From Acanthochromis polyacanthus (taxonomy: Eukaryota > Chordata > Actinopteri > Pomacentridae): 64,000 nt of DNA. The stretch lies in assembly GCF_021347895.1 (NCBI RefSeq), contig NC_067121.1, forward strand, positions 36,381,974 through 36,445,973, given 5' to 3'. Shown piece after piece: positions 52,208 through 64,000 of this stretch. Every line of letters starts with the position of its first letter. The first letter of the stretch is position 1. The notes under the pieces were generated by a model. That model saw only the letters and a list, made by a program, of their open reading frames with translations, ran no database searches and was not told the origin of the DNA. Made by a program: the position numbers and the translations under genes.

Positions 52208-53380
52208 TTAAAACTCTGCTCTGCTCAAACAGTGTAAAACTAAGGGCAGGTTGTGATATTAGAGTGAATCAGACGTGTATGCTTGAACTGGCAACCGATT
52301 CTGAAAAAGAATAGCAGTACAAGTTGCAAGTTGGCAGAACTTGTTCTTTTGGTTTGTCACCTTCGGAACACCAGACATCTGAATCCACCTTTTAGAGATT
52401 GTCATCAGTGGGCTTCAGTTCCAAGGTATAAATGCTTTTTCATGATGTTAAATGCTTTTTGTTGCTTATGCTGTGTCTTCTAGCACATAATAACAATTCA
52501 TATGGACATGTAAATCAGGTAAATAGTTGATTTTCACCAAATGGAGACAAAAATGTCTGCTTGATTTGTTCCGAGTGTGATTAACACAGATTCCATCAGG
52601 GAAGCTTTACTAAGTGACCATAAATCAATGTGGTGATTATATCTTGTTTTAATGCCCCATGGTGGCAAAAAGATTAAATCTAGCTTTAAATATTTACTAA
52701 ATGCTTTTTGAGTAGGCGGAACCAAGGTAGGGTTTAACACGATACTGTGTGGCAAACTTGTTGGCAACACACGCAGCCGTAACAGAGCAGCTGTTATTAT
52801 GAAAATATCAGTTGTAGCTACCAGGAAAAATCCCCATTTTAATAGGAATCAATGTGCTTTGACTGATGGAAAAGTAAGCCAAAGATGAACGTATTGCATG
52901 CTTTGGACTTCTTTTAATAGAATTTTTAACATGTATTTTTTTAAATCTTCATGATACTGCAAAGGACAATGACATCACTGATGTGATCGCATTTTCACAA
53001 AAGTAATTATTGCTCATTATTAATTGCTGCCGACCGTAGCCAACTGAATTATTTCTCCCAATCAATTTCACAGACATGTCGAGTGAAAATTGCTTTCAGA
53101 ATTGATTCCCACTGTCAGAACAGACTGATTATATGACCTGATGGAAAATGAAGCAGCTCTGCTTCTTCCAATTGAAAATCGCACCTCTCACTCCATTACA
53201 GAGCACCTTTAAAAACTGACAGCTACACAAGGCGTTTTGCAGCCAGAGCTCACAATCCTCCCGTTATCACGAGGGAGAAAGACAATCAAAGCTGGCAGAT
53301 CACAATTCTAACAAGTTATTTGACTGCGGCACCACGGAAAATGTAGTCGGATAAAACAAAGTTTTGTGAAGTTCTCCTTA

Positions 53381-53572
<192 letters not shown>

Positions 53573-54440
53573 TTAATCTAAACCCCCTAAAATCACAAGC
53601 TATGTTTCTGTGTCGAACTTCCAGCAGTTTTCTGCCTTCCAGAGCCCCACAAATCACAGGCAGCATTACAATGTGTGCTGTGTGTAAACATGTTGATTGA
53701 AAAATGTGTTCCCTGGCAGGTGACATGCAATGTGACTTTGGCTCATGTATTTACCAGCAGAAGGAGGGATAAGGAGGGGATGACAGGATGGGAAAAAGAC
53801 ACAGAGAGAAGCAGGGAAGGTGATGCAGAGAGCCGACGATGAAAAAAAAAAAGAGGGACAAAGAGCGAGAGGAACACTGAGGAGGACGAAACAGATGCCA
53901 AGAGGCAGAAGTGAGAGAGGGAGAATGACGGAGATAAATGGGGAGTGGCAGCTCGGGGACTAAACAGTCTGCAAAGCGAGTGTAAAGAGGGGAAGTGACA
54001 GCGGCCCGATGCCATTCTGAGCAAACTCCTGCACTACTGTAAAAAGAACACCGCAGATGAGGAGAGCGGCTTCCATGCCACGAGCCGTGGTCATTAAACA
54101 TTTAAGTCACCCCAGGATGCCCACTCTGTTACACACTGACAGGAGAAGAGTGTCAGGGAACGAGAGCCAGAGGTGCACAGCCGGGTGGGTTGGGGAGAGA
54201 AATTCAAATGTCTCACAATGTTAAAAAAAAATAATAATAATAATTAAAAATTCTTCACCGAGGTTAGCAGAGGACAGTCAAAATGAAGAGAAAATGGCAC
54301 ACACTGTCTGCTGCTAGCTGGGGACGATTCAGGTTAAGAATTTAGCACAACTTCTCGCCTTTTATCACATTCAGTCTCACTGTGTGGTAAAAAGGTTTTA
54401 AGTGCTAGTAGAACTCAGTGCCAGTCCGCAACACATGACC

Positions 54441-54471
54441 AAAAAAAAACAAAAAAAAACAAAAAAAAAAC
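54441..54471. repeat. (A9C)n tract
   Basis: Three units of nine or ten A followed by C. Confidence 0.95.
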
Positions 54472-55084
54472 GTCAGAGCGAGCTATTTATTCATTCTTAA
54501 CATTTCATAAAAAGGCACCCTGCAGAGTTTGCAGCTTTACAAGACGGTCTTCTCTTTATGTTGCATCCCTGTGGTTATTGCAAATGGTGTTTTAAAAGAA
54601 TAGAAATGCCTTTAACACTTTTTTTTTCAGATCTGGTGGATAAACACAGTAAAGAAAAATCAACAGTGAAACTGGAATTGTTTTGAAGAAGACTCCACAG
54701 GATTTCACTAACTCCAGCACCCGAGTACAAGCAATAGTCGTGTGCTCCAAAAAATAATGTTCTTACACAAATAAACTGCATTTTGAAATACATTTAGAAT
54801 TATTTTCTCTGCATCTTTACTCATTACATTGCTTTCTAATTGGTGCTCCTTTTCTGCCAACCAAATATATATTAGATGTGGTGGGACTTGCCACACTGGA
54901 AACCCAGAAAATGGGTTAGAAGTTTCAAACATGTCCGCTCCTAAACCTAACCAAACAATGAGAGAAACTGAATCTATGGTGTTTACTGTACTGCCATTCA
55001 ACTCTTGCTCCTTTTCAAACAGCCACATTAGAAGGAGGGGAAATAGGAAGAGCTTCAAACATGTCATGGAAAGAAAGGTCTATG

Positions 55085-55265
55085 TTAACCCAAAACATGA
55101 TATTTTCCTGAACCCACCCAAGTAGCTTTGGTGCCTAAACCTCACCGAACAGTGAGTGAAAACAAACAAAAAAAAAAAACAGCAAATAAAAACAGAACTT
55201 AAGTTGAAAAACAATGGTTTTAAATGGGATTGCGATGTCTCCTGGGTGACAGGCCTGTTTTGAAC
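55085..55265 (-). mobile_element. Degraded SINE-like body related to 40090-40325
   Basis: AAGTAGCTTTGGTGCCTAAA and CCGAACAGTGAGTGAAAAC match the arrangement AAGTAGTTTTGGTGTCTAAA and ACACCAAGTGAAAAACC at 40140-40190. A possible B-box region (GGGATTGCGATGTCTCC) is weak. A third partial block, CCTAAACCTAACCAAACAAT, is at about 54942. Confidence 0.5.
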
Positions 55266-57620
55266 TTCCTAATGCTAATCTTTTTGACTTGTTTAAAGTA
55301 GAAACACTTCTTACAACATACTGGGGAAAAAAAAAAACATTTCTTCCTTAACAAAATTGACAGTATAATTTTGTTGTTTAGAAAAGTTATTTTTCAAAGA
55401 TCGGATTGCAACCAAACAGTCCATTAAGCTGTATGAGTTTTGCTGATAATGTATTACCACATAAAGCAGTTGTGTTTCCACAGACGTCCTTACTCAATCC
55501 ATTTCAGCTACTTTATGTTTTTTTAAAAAGCACAATTAATTATTTAAATTACGTTAAAAAAAAAACCTGTAAAGGTACGTGTGCAGCTGGACAATACATC
55601 TAAATATGAATCATCAATTCAACTTGAGAAAGCTTAAAATAATGAATTAAATCTGGATTTGAATGAAACAGTCAATCATTTTCAGTTTCTGTCAATTACA
55701 CACAACCCACATTTCATTAGTTCATTGCCTTGATGTTTTCCCATTTTGTGATTTCTTTAATGTAAAGCAATTTAATTTATAGAGCAGCGTGACTTCTAAA
55801 AACTGAGTGAAGTCAGGACAGGAGCTCTGATTAGTCAGCTGTGGCTGCTGTAATTGTGTGTTTGTTCAGACCAACCAGAGCCTATATTTCTTGTATAGTA
55901 TTCCTGTGTGCACACTGTAGGATCCTACAAATTGCTTGCTTTTGAAAATAGAAAACAATGGCTTTTTAAAAAGCAGTACAACATAATAAAACCAATTGGA
56001 AAAACATTTTCTGAACTAATTACTTCAGAATGGTAATTCTGGAAAAGCCAGTGGATGATATATTGAATCCAATGAATGATACACTTAACCAATCAATACT
56101 TCATTACATTAATCACAAATCACATAAAAAGTCAATGCTGCTGTAAAGGAGGCCTGCTCATTGATTTGCAACACTGATCATGATGGTCCAATACATTTAA
56201 AACACCATGGTATTAGCAGTATTGCATTAACATCTCACACTGGTGCACATTGGAGTACTACATTGATACCACTGTTACAGAGGGATCTGTCCTGTAGGTC
56301 AACACTGTCTTCTCTGATGTATTTTCTGGGACAGAGGCACCCTGATACCTGCAGTCTGAGTGGTCACCCAGGGGTTGGCACCGTGGCAGCGGTGTCAGCC
56401 AAATGTCAAGGACTTTTAAAGCAAGCAGGTGTGACCCCAATTAAGTGTTTATATGACTTCCTGGGAAAAGGGCCTGTAACAGCGTTTTTTAAAGCCAAAA
56501 GATATCAAGACATCACTTTGAATCATTATTGAAAAGTGCCCTTGTGTCCAAAGACGTGAAGAGACAAAAAAAGTCTGATAAAACACGCAGAAAGATTTCA
56601 ATTCACCATGGACCCAAAGGGAATTCAGTCAGTAGTTGCTAAACATGTGTTTTTACACCTGGAAGCGTTTTTAGTTCACGGGCATCCAATGAACTGAAAC
56701 ATAAATGTCGAAATACTCTTCATGGAAATTACTTATCATTAGAGAAAAAGAGTGATCAAGTACCATTCTGATGTGATCTGACTGCACAACACCTATACTC
56801 TTATGTGCCTGTTTTTAAATATGTCCACAATATTCTACTTAAGTACCAGTATGTAGGATTTAGAAACATCTGCAGCTGAGTTTGCAGATTACGATCAACT
56901 TACAGGGGTTTCCACTTTGGGGTAAAAATGTGAAAGACCCCCATTTCTAGAGTGTTGCTTTGTCCATTCTAGGCTACCGTAGAAACACGACAGCACAATT
57001 CAATGGGCTGCATGGAGGTTTACTCTAAGCTAAAGGAAACCCATTCATTTGTAGTTACAGGTAATTACACACTAATGGAAGCATAATTATGAACAGTGTA
57101 TTTTTTTCTGCTAATAACTATGCACCGGCCATTTAAAAGCAATCACTGTTTAATTGAAATACTAAAAAGCACTGTGTAGACATTCTGGACACTTTCCTGA
57201 TGCAGAGTAACTCCCAAAGGTTGGGATTTAGGATATAAGTTCCAAAACATATCTGACTAAGGGTTTAAACTCTTGTGTTAGTGCTTTTTACAAACCCATG
57301 TCCTCCTCCTTGTGTGGCAATCACGTGTTTGACAGTATCTCATCTGTTAATGCTCAATTATTTGTTTTAAATCTCGTATAACTCACATTTTATGTGTAAA
57401 CACAATTAGCAGTGAAGACTATGTACTTTATGTGCTCATACAATTTTATCTGATTAAAACATTATTTGATGCTGGCACAAACACAATTCTTTCCAATTCA
57501 TCCATGCATCTTCAAAACTTTTGGGTTCTTGTGGAGGGCGACTCTTCGCTGTTCCTCCATTTCGTTTCATCATGATAATGAGCAATCACTAACTAGCATG
57601 AGGTGATTATCATAACTTAC

Positions 57621-57705
57621 CCCTGATTGGGCCCCCACTCACTGCGGATGCAGAGGTGCTTGTGCACCGGGTCCTTCATGTAACCGTCGAGGCACAGGCA
57701 TTCTC
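57621..57705 (-). CDS. astn2: astn2 exon (first in window): end of an EGF-like module
   Basis: This 85-bp exon has its acceptor after TTATCCCTTGTAG (on the minus strand) and a GTAAGT donor. It begins with two bases completing a split codon, then reads [18 protein letters not shown] followed by IRSEWGPNQ, and ends with the first two bases of a glycine codon. The C-x-C-(x)n-C spacing is the last half of an EGF-like module, which starts in an exon upstream that is not in the window. The frame could extend upstream as open sequence, but the polypyrimidine stretch plus AG and the exact start of similarity mark the boundary. It joins exon 53382-53456 in phase 2, restoring NQGPWPYTIF across the junction. 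It is the most N-terminal part of the protein visible here. Confidence 0.9.
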
Positions 57706-59249
57706 CTACAAGGGATAAAAGGCAGTGATTTAAACATGTGTTCATTATAGCCAACTCTTTTTTTTTGTTTATTAGAAAAATCTCCCCTTGGTGGCTCTCC
57801 TTCTGTTTTACGCCATAAGAGTTTGTTTTTTTTCTTTTGCTATTGGAGCCATATTGTCGTTCAAATTCCTCCAAAAAAGCTCACCATTTTTTCCAGCAGG
57901 AGCATGTTTAATCAGTTCTTTCAGCACAATGCAGCTGCTCTAAAAACGGCCAATGGCAACTAATGAAAGCAATGGCGCTGCTCAGTGCATATCATGCCAA
58001 TGGAAGACTCTCGGAGATGTTGATTAGGACACAATGTGTGAAAGACTGGCTCAGTGCGACATTGTTATCACACTGAAACCTTGCTGGAAGACTATTTATT
58101 TTTGTATTTTTTCTTGACATGTGTGATTATGCTGAAAATAACTTTTTTGCTTGGCAGCGTCTGGAGCTTTTGCTTTGCAACGAGACAAATGGATGAGTTC
58201 CTTTAGTAAATGCTTATGCAAAACTCAAGTCAGTACAAGCTCATTACATAAGAAGTTCTTTGAATGACAAGACAAGACAGTTTGAAACACAGTGTTCACA
58301 TGTGTCAATGCAGTCTTAACAGACACAAAATTAACTAAACAAAAAGTGGACACACTGTTTTATTGGATCGTTTTCAACCACAGGGACCTTTTGTGTATGT
58401 TCTGACTCCAAGAACTGCCACAACAGAACCTCTTTCACAGGGCTGTACCTGTGTACCTCTTCCAGGCTAAGTCATTTTGAGTGGTCCTGAAAAAATGCTG
58501 GTGGGGCTTAATGCTGATTGATGAAACTGCGAGAGGACAACAAGCACTAATGTCTGCTCCCTCCATACCCAGAGTGCTACTGTTCTCTCAAACATTGAAA
58601 TAAATACTGTAATCTTAACATACAATTAGCTAAAATAACCAACCCTCTATTGTTCTATTCTCTGCGTACTCATACAACAACAGACTTACATTTAATGAGA
58701 ACTATTTGTTCTTGGGAATTCTGAGTTAACACCGCGGTCGAAGCTGTCAGATCCTTCACCATAACAGAAAATAGAACAAGGCTTAAAGGGTCAGTTATGG
58801 AGCTGTTCCTGTAAATGTTCATGCTGCCTCACACCTGCTGCTGGTTGCTGCAGTGGAAGGCTATTGTCATTTATCTGACAGCTTCAAAAATAATAATAAT
58901 AAAAAAAATCCACAATTAATTGCCTCATACTCCCCCGCCCCTCCCCCTCAAAATGAGCTAATTTGTTTAGAACAATAACTTTAGTAGACTGAATGAGGTA
59001 ATGCAAAATTGCATTGTCATTTCATGATTGTTTTTTTTTTTTTTGGAGTTACAGGCCCTCAAAGTACATACGAAGCCCTGTTTATTTCACATGAACTTTC
59101 CAAGAATATTTGAGCCCTCATAACTTCTTAAGCACAGAAGATAGCAACATGAAATTCCAGGCCAACAAACAGATTTGACCTCTATTAATAACTGCAACCA
59201 AAATTAATTTTACATCCAGTCCAAGTATCACAAAATCTTGGTTTTATTC

Positions 59250-60012
59250 AGCATAAAGTAAAGTAAATTTTAAAGGGTGACATTGCCATGTGGGACAGGG
59301 GGTTGTTCAAAAGAACTTCTTGCTTTTGAAAGGTCCCATTTTTACCTACATTTTTTTTTATACCAGGCAGCATCCAAGAACATCTGGTTGGTTGACCCTA
59401 GGGTCAAAGCTGAGGTGTGAGGATGCAAGAGTTCTGCTAAATACGGTGGATAAAACCCATTTAATGTCTTAAAAACTAACTATAGAATCTTAAAATCAAT
59501 CTTGAGATGAACAGGAAGAAAGTAGTGGGAGGCCAGTACTGGTGTTATGTGAGCTTTTTTCCCCCTTGCTCCTAAAGATTAGCAACCACATTTTGGTCCA
59601 GCTGCAAATTCTCAACAGACGACTGCTCTACACCCACATACAAAACAAACAAACAAAAAAACAAAAAACTGCCACAGTCAAACTGAATGGTAATAAAAGT
59701 ATGAATAACTTTTTTTCAAAGTATTTGAGAAAGAGACAGGCCTTCACCTTGGCAAAAAGTTTTAACTGAAAAAAATCTGGTTTGACCAGAGCTGTCTATC
59801 GAAATTAAAGAAGGTGTCAAATATCACTGCAAGATTTTTCACAAAAGATCGATTGCTTGAAGCCAAAGGGCAAAAAACGTGGTCAGGGTCATCCAAAAGG
59901 TCGGCTCTACCAAACATAATGATGTCAGTCTTCTTTTCATTACAATGAGAAAGAAGAAACTGAGAAGTAAGCAGTCGAGGAAGGGCAGCACCAAGTTTGT
60001 ATTCATTAATTT
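59250..60012 (-). mobile_element. L2-type LINE ORF2 fossil (end of reverse transcriptase and C-terminal part)
   Basis: On the minus strand, broken frames give in order: EKKTDIIMFG (59939-59910), VKNLAVIFDTFFNFD (59843-59800), VIHTFITIQFD, LYVGVEQSSVENLQLDQN (about 59644-59590), HITPVLAS (about 59552-59530), PVHLKIDFKIL and LNGFYPPYLAELLHP. This is the order of blocks after the RT core in L2/CR1-type elements. There are several stops and frame shifts, so it is not functional. Its upstream side is cut by the microsatellite at 60016. It shares the orientation of astn2. Confidence 0.78.
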
Positions 60013-60015
60013 TAG

Positions 60016-60133
<118 letters not shown>

Positions 60134-61895
60134 CAAAGCAATGGAAATGCAGCAATACAACTGTTGAGTGAAAATTTGTAGGCATTTTGTGTAGTCTGAC
60201 TCCATGAATACACAGAAAAAACATGCAAAGCAGAAATGTGAGTTTTGAACACATTTACAGCCTGTTCTCTGATTGCTTGCAGTCAAATGCTGCTATGGTG
60301 AAAATCACTTTTTGTATCTAAAAACAGCTTCTTCTTTTTTCTTTTCGCAAAGTAAAAACCCTAATTGGTATTTGTAGTTGAGAGTGAGACTGAAGTATCG
60401 TTTTTTGTCTTGCAAATTCGTCCAATCTGACTATCAAATTCCTTTGCTAATTACCAGTTTAGCAAGTCAGTTACCTTGTTCTGGCTGATTAGCACTGGTA
60501 TGTTCACGGCTGGCTACAGTGATACTGGTTAGTTTGCCAGGGGAGAAAAACAACCATTAAATCAAGAAAAAGATATTGATGAAGACAGACGCTCTGCTTT
60601 TAAAAAGGGTGGCAGTTCTTCATCTCTAACGGGTAAACGAACTGGTTGAAGCTGAGATTAATGAGTCAGCTCTGTCATGTCATCAGTACTTTTTGAACTG
60701 CATGATGTTATCCCACATGCAGCAGTGAATCATAAAAATGTAGTTCTGTAGTTATTTTTTCTAATTGTTACATTTCCCAAAAGTGGATATTTTTTTGTTC
60801 TTGGAGCTGAGGTGCACAGCAGAATAGACAGTCAGACTGCCTCAAAGTACGACATTAAAGTTAACTTTGAATCATTACTCTAAATGTCGAACCTAATAGA
60901 CTGGGTTTATTTTGGTGTTTTTCACACTTATCTGACTGGTCCCAATGACTGAGTCACATCCACTGCCTAAATGAGAAGTGATTAGATCAGCAATTAGTCT
61001 AATGAACAGACACTTGGCACTATCATTATTTACTGAAGCAAAGCTTGTCAGGGGTCGTGATTTTCCAAAAATCCACTTCGTCTTCAGGCCTGAGGCAACA
61101 TTTCAGGGCAACTAGCATTGCAAGCACCACTGCTCATCTGTACTACAGACTGAGGCACTGTGATCATCTAAAACTGTCTCTAAACCTCAGGATCGGGACC
61201 CCGGTGGGACTGTTTGATATGCAGACAGGGTCATTCAGCATTCTGAGGAGAGATCAAGAGACATTTGCTTTAAACAAATAAAATAGAGAATCTCTAAAAT
61301 GCTCAATGTCTCACCAGTGGGACTAGAACAATGTGCATGCTCTGTGTTGCCATCGTCCTGATAAGTGAAGCCTGTTAACAAAGAACAGTGAAGCATCAGC
61401 TTTTTGTTCTGCTGTCAGCTCCCGGGAGAGATGTCGGCCTTGACTTTGCTCAGTATGATTGATGGGGCCTCACCTTTGGTTTAGAGGGTTACTCAGGGGG
61501 TAGCATGTACAGCATGATTCCCTCATGCTCAATAGGAGGCAAGCGAGGAGCGCAGGCCCTGGGCTGTTATACGCCTCTGTTAATGGAAAAGGTCAACTGT
61601 CAGTACCTGGCAGGCTAAAGGAAATCGTATTCACCGATTTTCCTGCTCATGGTAGCTGCATAAAAAAGAAATGACTCAGGCACTTTGTCCTTTTAAGTAT
61701 GCTTATATTTGATATCATAATTGTATTCAGGAGAGTCTCTTGAGTTGAGTCAATTCTAAGACCAGGTCCAGTAAGGATCTTAATGTCCTTTATTGAATTC
61801 TACACAAGACAAAAATAGAGATAGCAAAAACTTTTTGCCTTTGCCAGTTAATAATGCTTCTCACAGCTCCACTTCTAACCTGATACAAGAGCATA

Positions 61896-62651
61896 CAGTG
61901 TCAGTGTTGTAAAAATTTCGAATTCCGTTCCTACTGATCTACAGAAGTCGATTTTTGCCGTAAGTCAGAACTTCGATGAAAATGTAAACGAAGCTTCATG
62001 ATATCGATCATTTCTTCGGAAAAATCATGAATACCAATGATTTTCATGCATGTATGAGTAATTTTACAAGAAGATACAAGAATATTGTATTAGACTGATA
62101 CTGTTGTTGATGTTGAGGTTTCACTGTCTATTGTTATACCTAATGTCAGTGAACAAGCCATGTTTGGTTAGCTCACCTCAGATTGGCTGAGAGTCAGCAG
62201 TAGTGTGTGTGTCGCTCTGTGCCGAACAGAACGGCGGCTAATCTGGAGCTAAGTTAAAGGTTTATTGTAGTTATTTTGGCGTTGGCTACGGCTTACAGTA
62301 GCCTGTGTGAAGGTTCAGTAAACGACTAGAGAACAAGATAAAGTCTCACTTATTTATTACAGAGGGTCACTACAATATGCTGCACTGTTTGCACAACTTG
62401 ACCGCTGTTTGTTGGTGTTGCGTTATATCTAATTTCACTTCCATGGAGATGGTCTTTTCTTCGAAGCACTGCCATCAGAAGAGTCCGACTTACGCTTGGG
62501 AGCCATAATGAAGGGCCTGTAGCACAATCAAAGGTGGCATATAACCGGTAAATGCAAACAAAGTTCTACACTACAGTAGTTCCATGTGACCACTTCCGAC
62601 AAAACGATGAAACGCTATAGGTCGATGACGTTGTAAACCGAGGACCCCCTG
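61896..62651 (-). mobile_element. Tigger/pogo-type element, copy 3, internally deleted
   Basis: TA lies at both ends (61894-61895 and 62652-62653), the duplication expected for this superfamily. The end at 62651 reads on the minus strand CAGGGGGTCCTCGGTTTACA; the other end, CAGTGTCAGTGTTGTAAAAA, is a decayed partner. An ATG at 62506 (minus) starts MAPKRKSDSSDGSASKKR, the Tigger/jerky-type transposase N-terminus; the frame is then lost by internal deletion. It would rely on another element for transposase. Its identity with copies at 18928 and 38695 is by shared blocks. Confidence 0.7.
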
Positions 62652-64000
62652 TAAATGTTCTTATTCATTGTAATACTATATAGCCGTGTGGTGTTTAGCT
62701 CATATGAAGCTGTACTCAGTAATTTTTCATGAAGCGCTGCAAAGAGGAACCAAGGCCTAACCAGCAGCGACTAGAGATAACACATACCAAGATGTGTAAC
62801 TCACACTTTTGTTGCTGTACAAAGCTATGCCGTTTCCCACCTCACACATCATTCAGCCTGTGTTCTGTTCATGTTGACTCCTTGCCGCAAATAAAACTTT
62901 GTTTTTTCCCCTGACAGTTAGCTATGGGGATACTATACTTTTTAGTTGAATTAAAGGAACTTTACCCTACATTATCAGTCTTTTCTGGTCATCATTTACC
63001 AGCCAAAAAGACTGAGAACCCCAGACCTATACCGATTTATTTGAAGGTGAAACTGATAAAAAACACCCCAACATTTTGTTAGATATTATGGCAGGCTAGT
63101 GCTGAATCAGGGGGTTGGTCTGTAAACAGTTTCCTGGCTGCATAATACAGAGCTTGATCACAATTATTTAATAATCAAAGTTTAGGGATCTTCTCAGTAA
63201 TGAGGTCAGGGTGAAAGAGCTCATTAATTTATACAGTTGCTTAGCTGCATTATGCGAGTACATGCTCTGCTCTCCCAACCTTCTGTAATTATTCTTGTAA
63301 AATGCATAACGTTTCACCGAACCGTCACCTGAATGAGAAAAAGCCTTTTCATATACTCTTTTCTATCACATGGCTGCTTTTCCAATACTTCACTTTGGCA
63401 GCTCTCCCAACATGTAAATACTTGGAACATAATTGCTACTTTGCTGCTTTGTTAAATGAGTAATGAAAGGGCTGAAATATCCGACAGTAGAAAGCTCATT
63501 TAACATGTTGAATGACGGTTTAAACAATGTCCAAAAAGTAAATAAATAATGCCGGAGCAGGCGCTGAGATTTGTTGTGCAGCTGCAGAATAACGCTCGAT
63601 GCCTCGTCTCGCTTTTAATTGCCGTTTCATTGCACGGGTCATGGTACTTGGCTCAAACTTGTTTTACCCTTCCAAGGTGTTTTATTCCCTAATCGCACAC
63701 CGAGACAGATTCTAAGTTTCACACTTTATTTTTGCTGCGTTTTATTCTGTTGTTTCTCACCTTTAAAAATACATTCTGTAGAACTGAACTGTATTTAGGT
63801 CGACTGGGGTGGAGGAAAAAAAACAATAAATAAAATAAAAAGTATATATCACCCTTAAATAGCCTGGCATTCTTGATCTGTTGTGTGGGCAGCAACAACT
63901 GTACCGCAAGTACGTTTTTCTTTTGTTGTGTCAAAAAATGATTTGCCTCGTCAGGCAGATATCCACACACCGATCTATTATGCAGTCACATGAATCAAGC

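Noticed and set aside
53743..54101. Overlapping minus-strand frames rich in Ser and Leu
   Set aside because: Arise from a purine-rich stretch at 53750-53960; no domain, and they begin beyond the exon at 53382-53456.
56161..56532. 123-codon open frame on the plus strand
   Set aside because: No recognised family, no splice or promoter context, opposite strand to the host gene; length is within chance for this much sequence.

Overview
This window is AT-rich, intron-dominated vertebrate DNA, almost certainly from a ray-finned (teleost) fish. The case for a fish is the repeat content: an open-frame Tc1-type transposon, degraded Tc1, Tigger/pogo and L1/L2-type fossils, several short inverted-repeat elements with TTAA or 8-9 bp target duplications, a tRNA-derived SINE and very long CA/GT microsatellites. 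I cannot name the species. There are no bacterial genes, operons, CRISPR arrays or viral genomes here.

One host gene is supported. Five short exons on the minus strand, all bounded by canonical AG/GT splice sites and joined by compatible phases, encode a continuous run of about 205 residues of an astrotactin. It reads more like astrotactin-2 (astn2) than astrotactin-1. In transcript order the exons are 57621-57705, 53382-53456, 45313-45450, 31143-31293 and 6101-6267. They cover the end of one EGF-like module, a linker, a complete six-cysteine EGF-like module and the start of the next. The MACPF, fibronectin and C-terminal parts, and all N-terminal exons, lie outside the window. The introns between them are about 4.2, 7.9, 14.0 and 24.9 kb, and both window ends lie inside further introns.

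The introns hold the mobile elements. From left to right: an L1-like reverse transcriptase fossil (about 4338-4812) abutting a TTAA-flanked MITE (4817-5635); a complete Tc1 element with a 350-codon open transposase and long IR/DR repeats (6540-8175); a 38-bp-arm hairpin (11865-11950); a Tigger remnant (18928-19530); a foldback MITE (20499-20990); a CAG/CGG tract (23472-23526); a Tc1-like fossil (25490-25941); a TTAA-flanked MITE (26154-26698) with a second copy at 51740-52207; a tandem 196-bp repeat (28158-28790); a 420-bp polypurine tract (37071-37494); a second Tigger remnant (38695-38910); a tRNA-derived SINE (40090-40325); a MITE with a duplicated terminus (46116-46677); a chimeric inverted-repeat element (47397-47956); an L2-like LINE fossil (59250-60012); and a third Tigger remnant (61896-62651).

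I found no convincing new gene system. The points most worth a second look are the open-frame Tc1 transposase, the near-perfect hairpin, the polypurine tract (which becomes a long polypyrimidine tract in the astn2 pre-mRNA), and the chimeric element that has part of another MITE between its terminal repeats.
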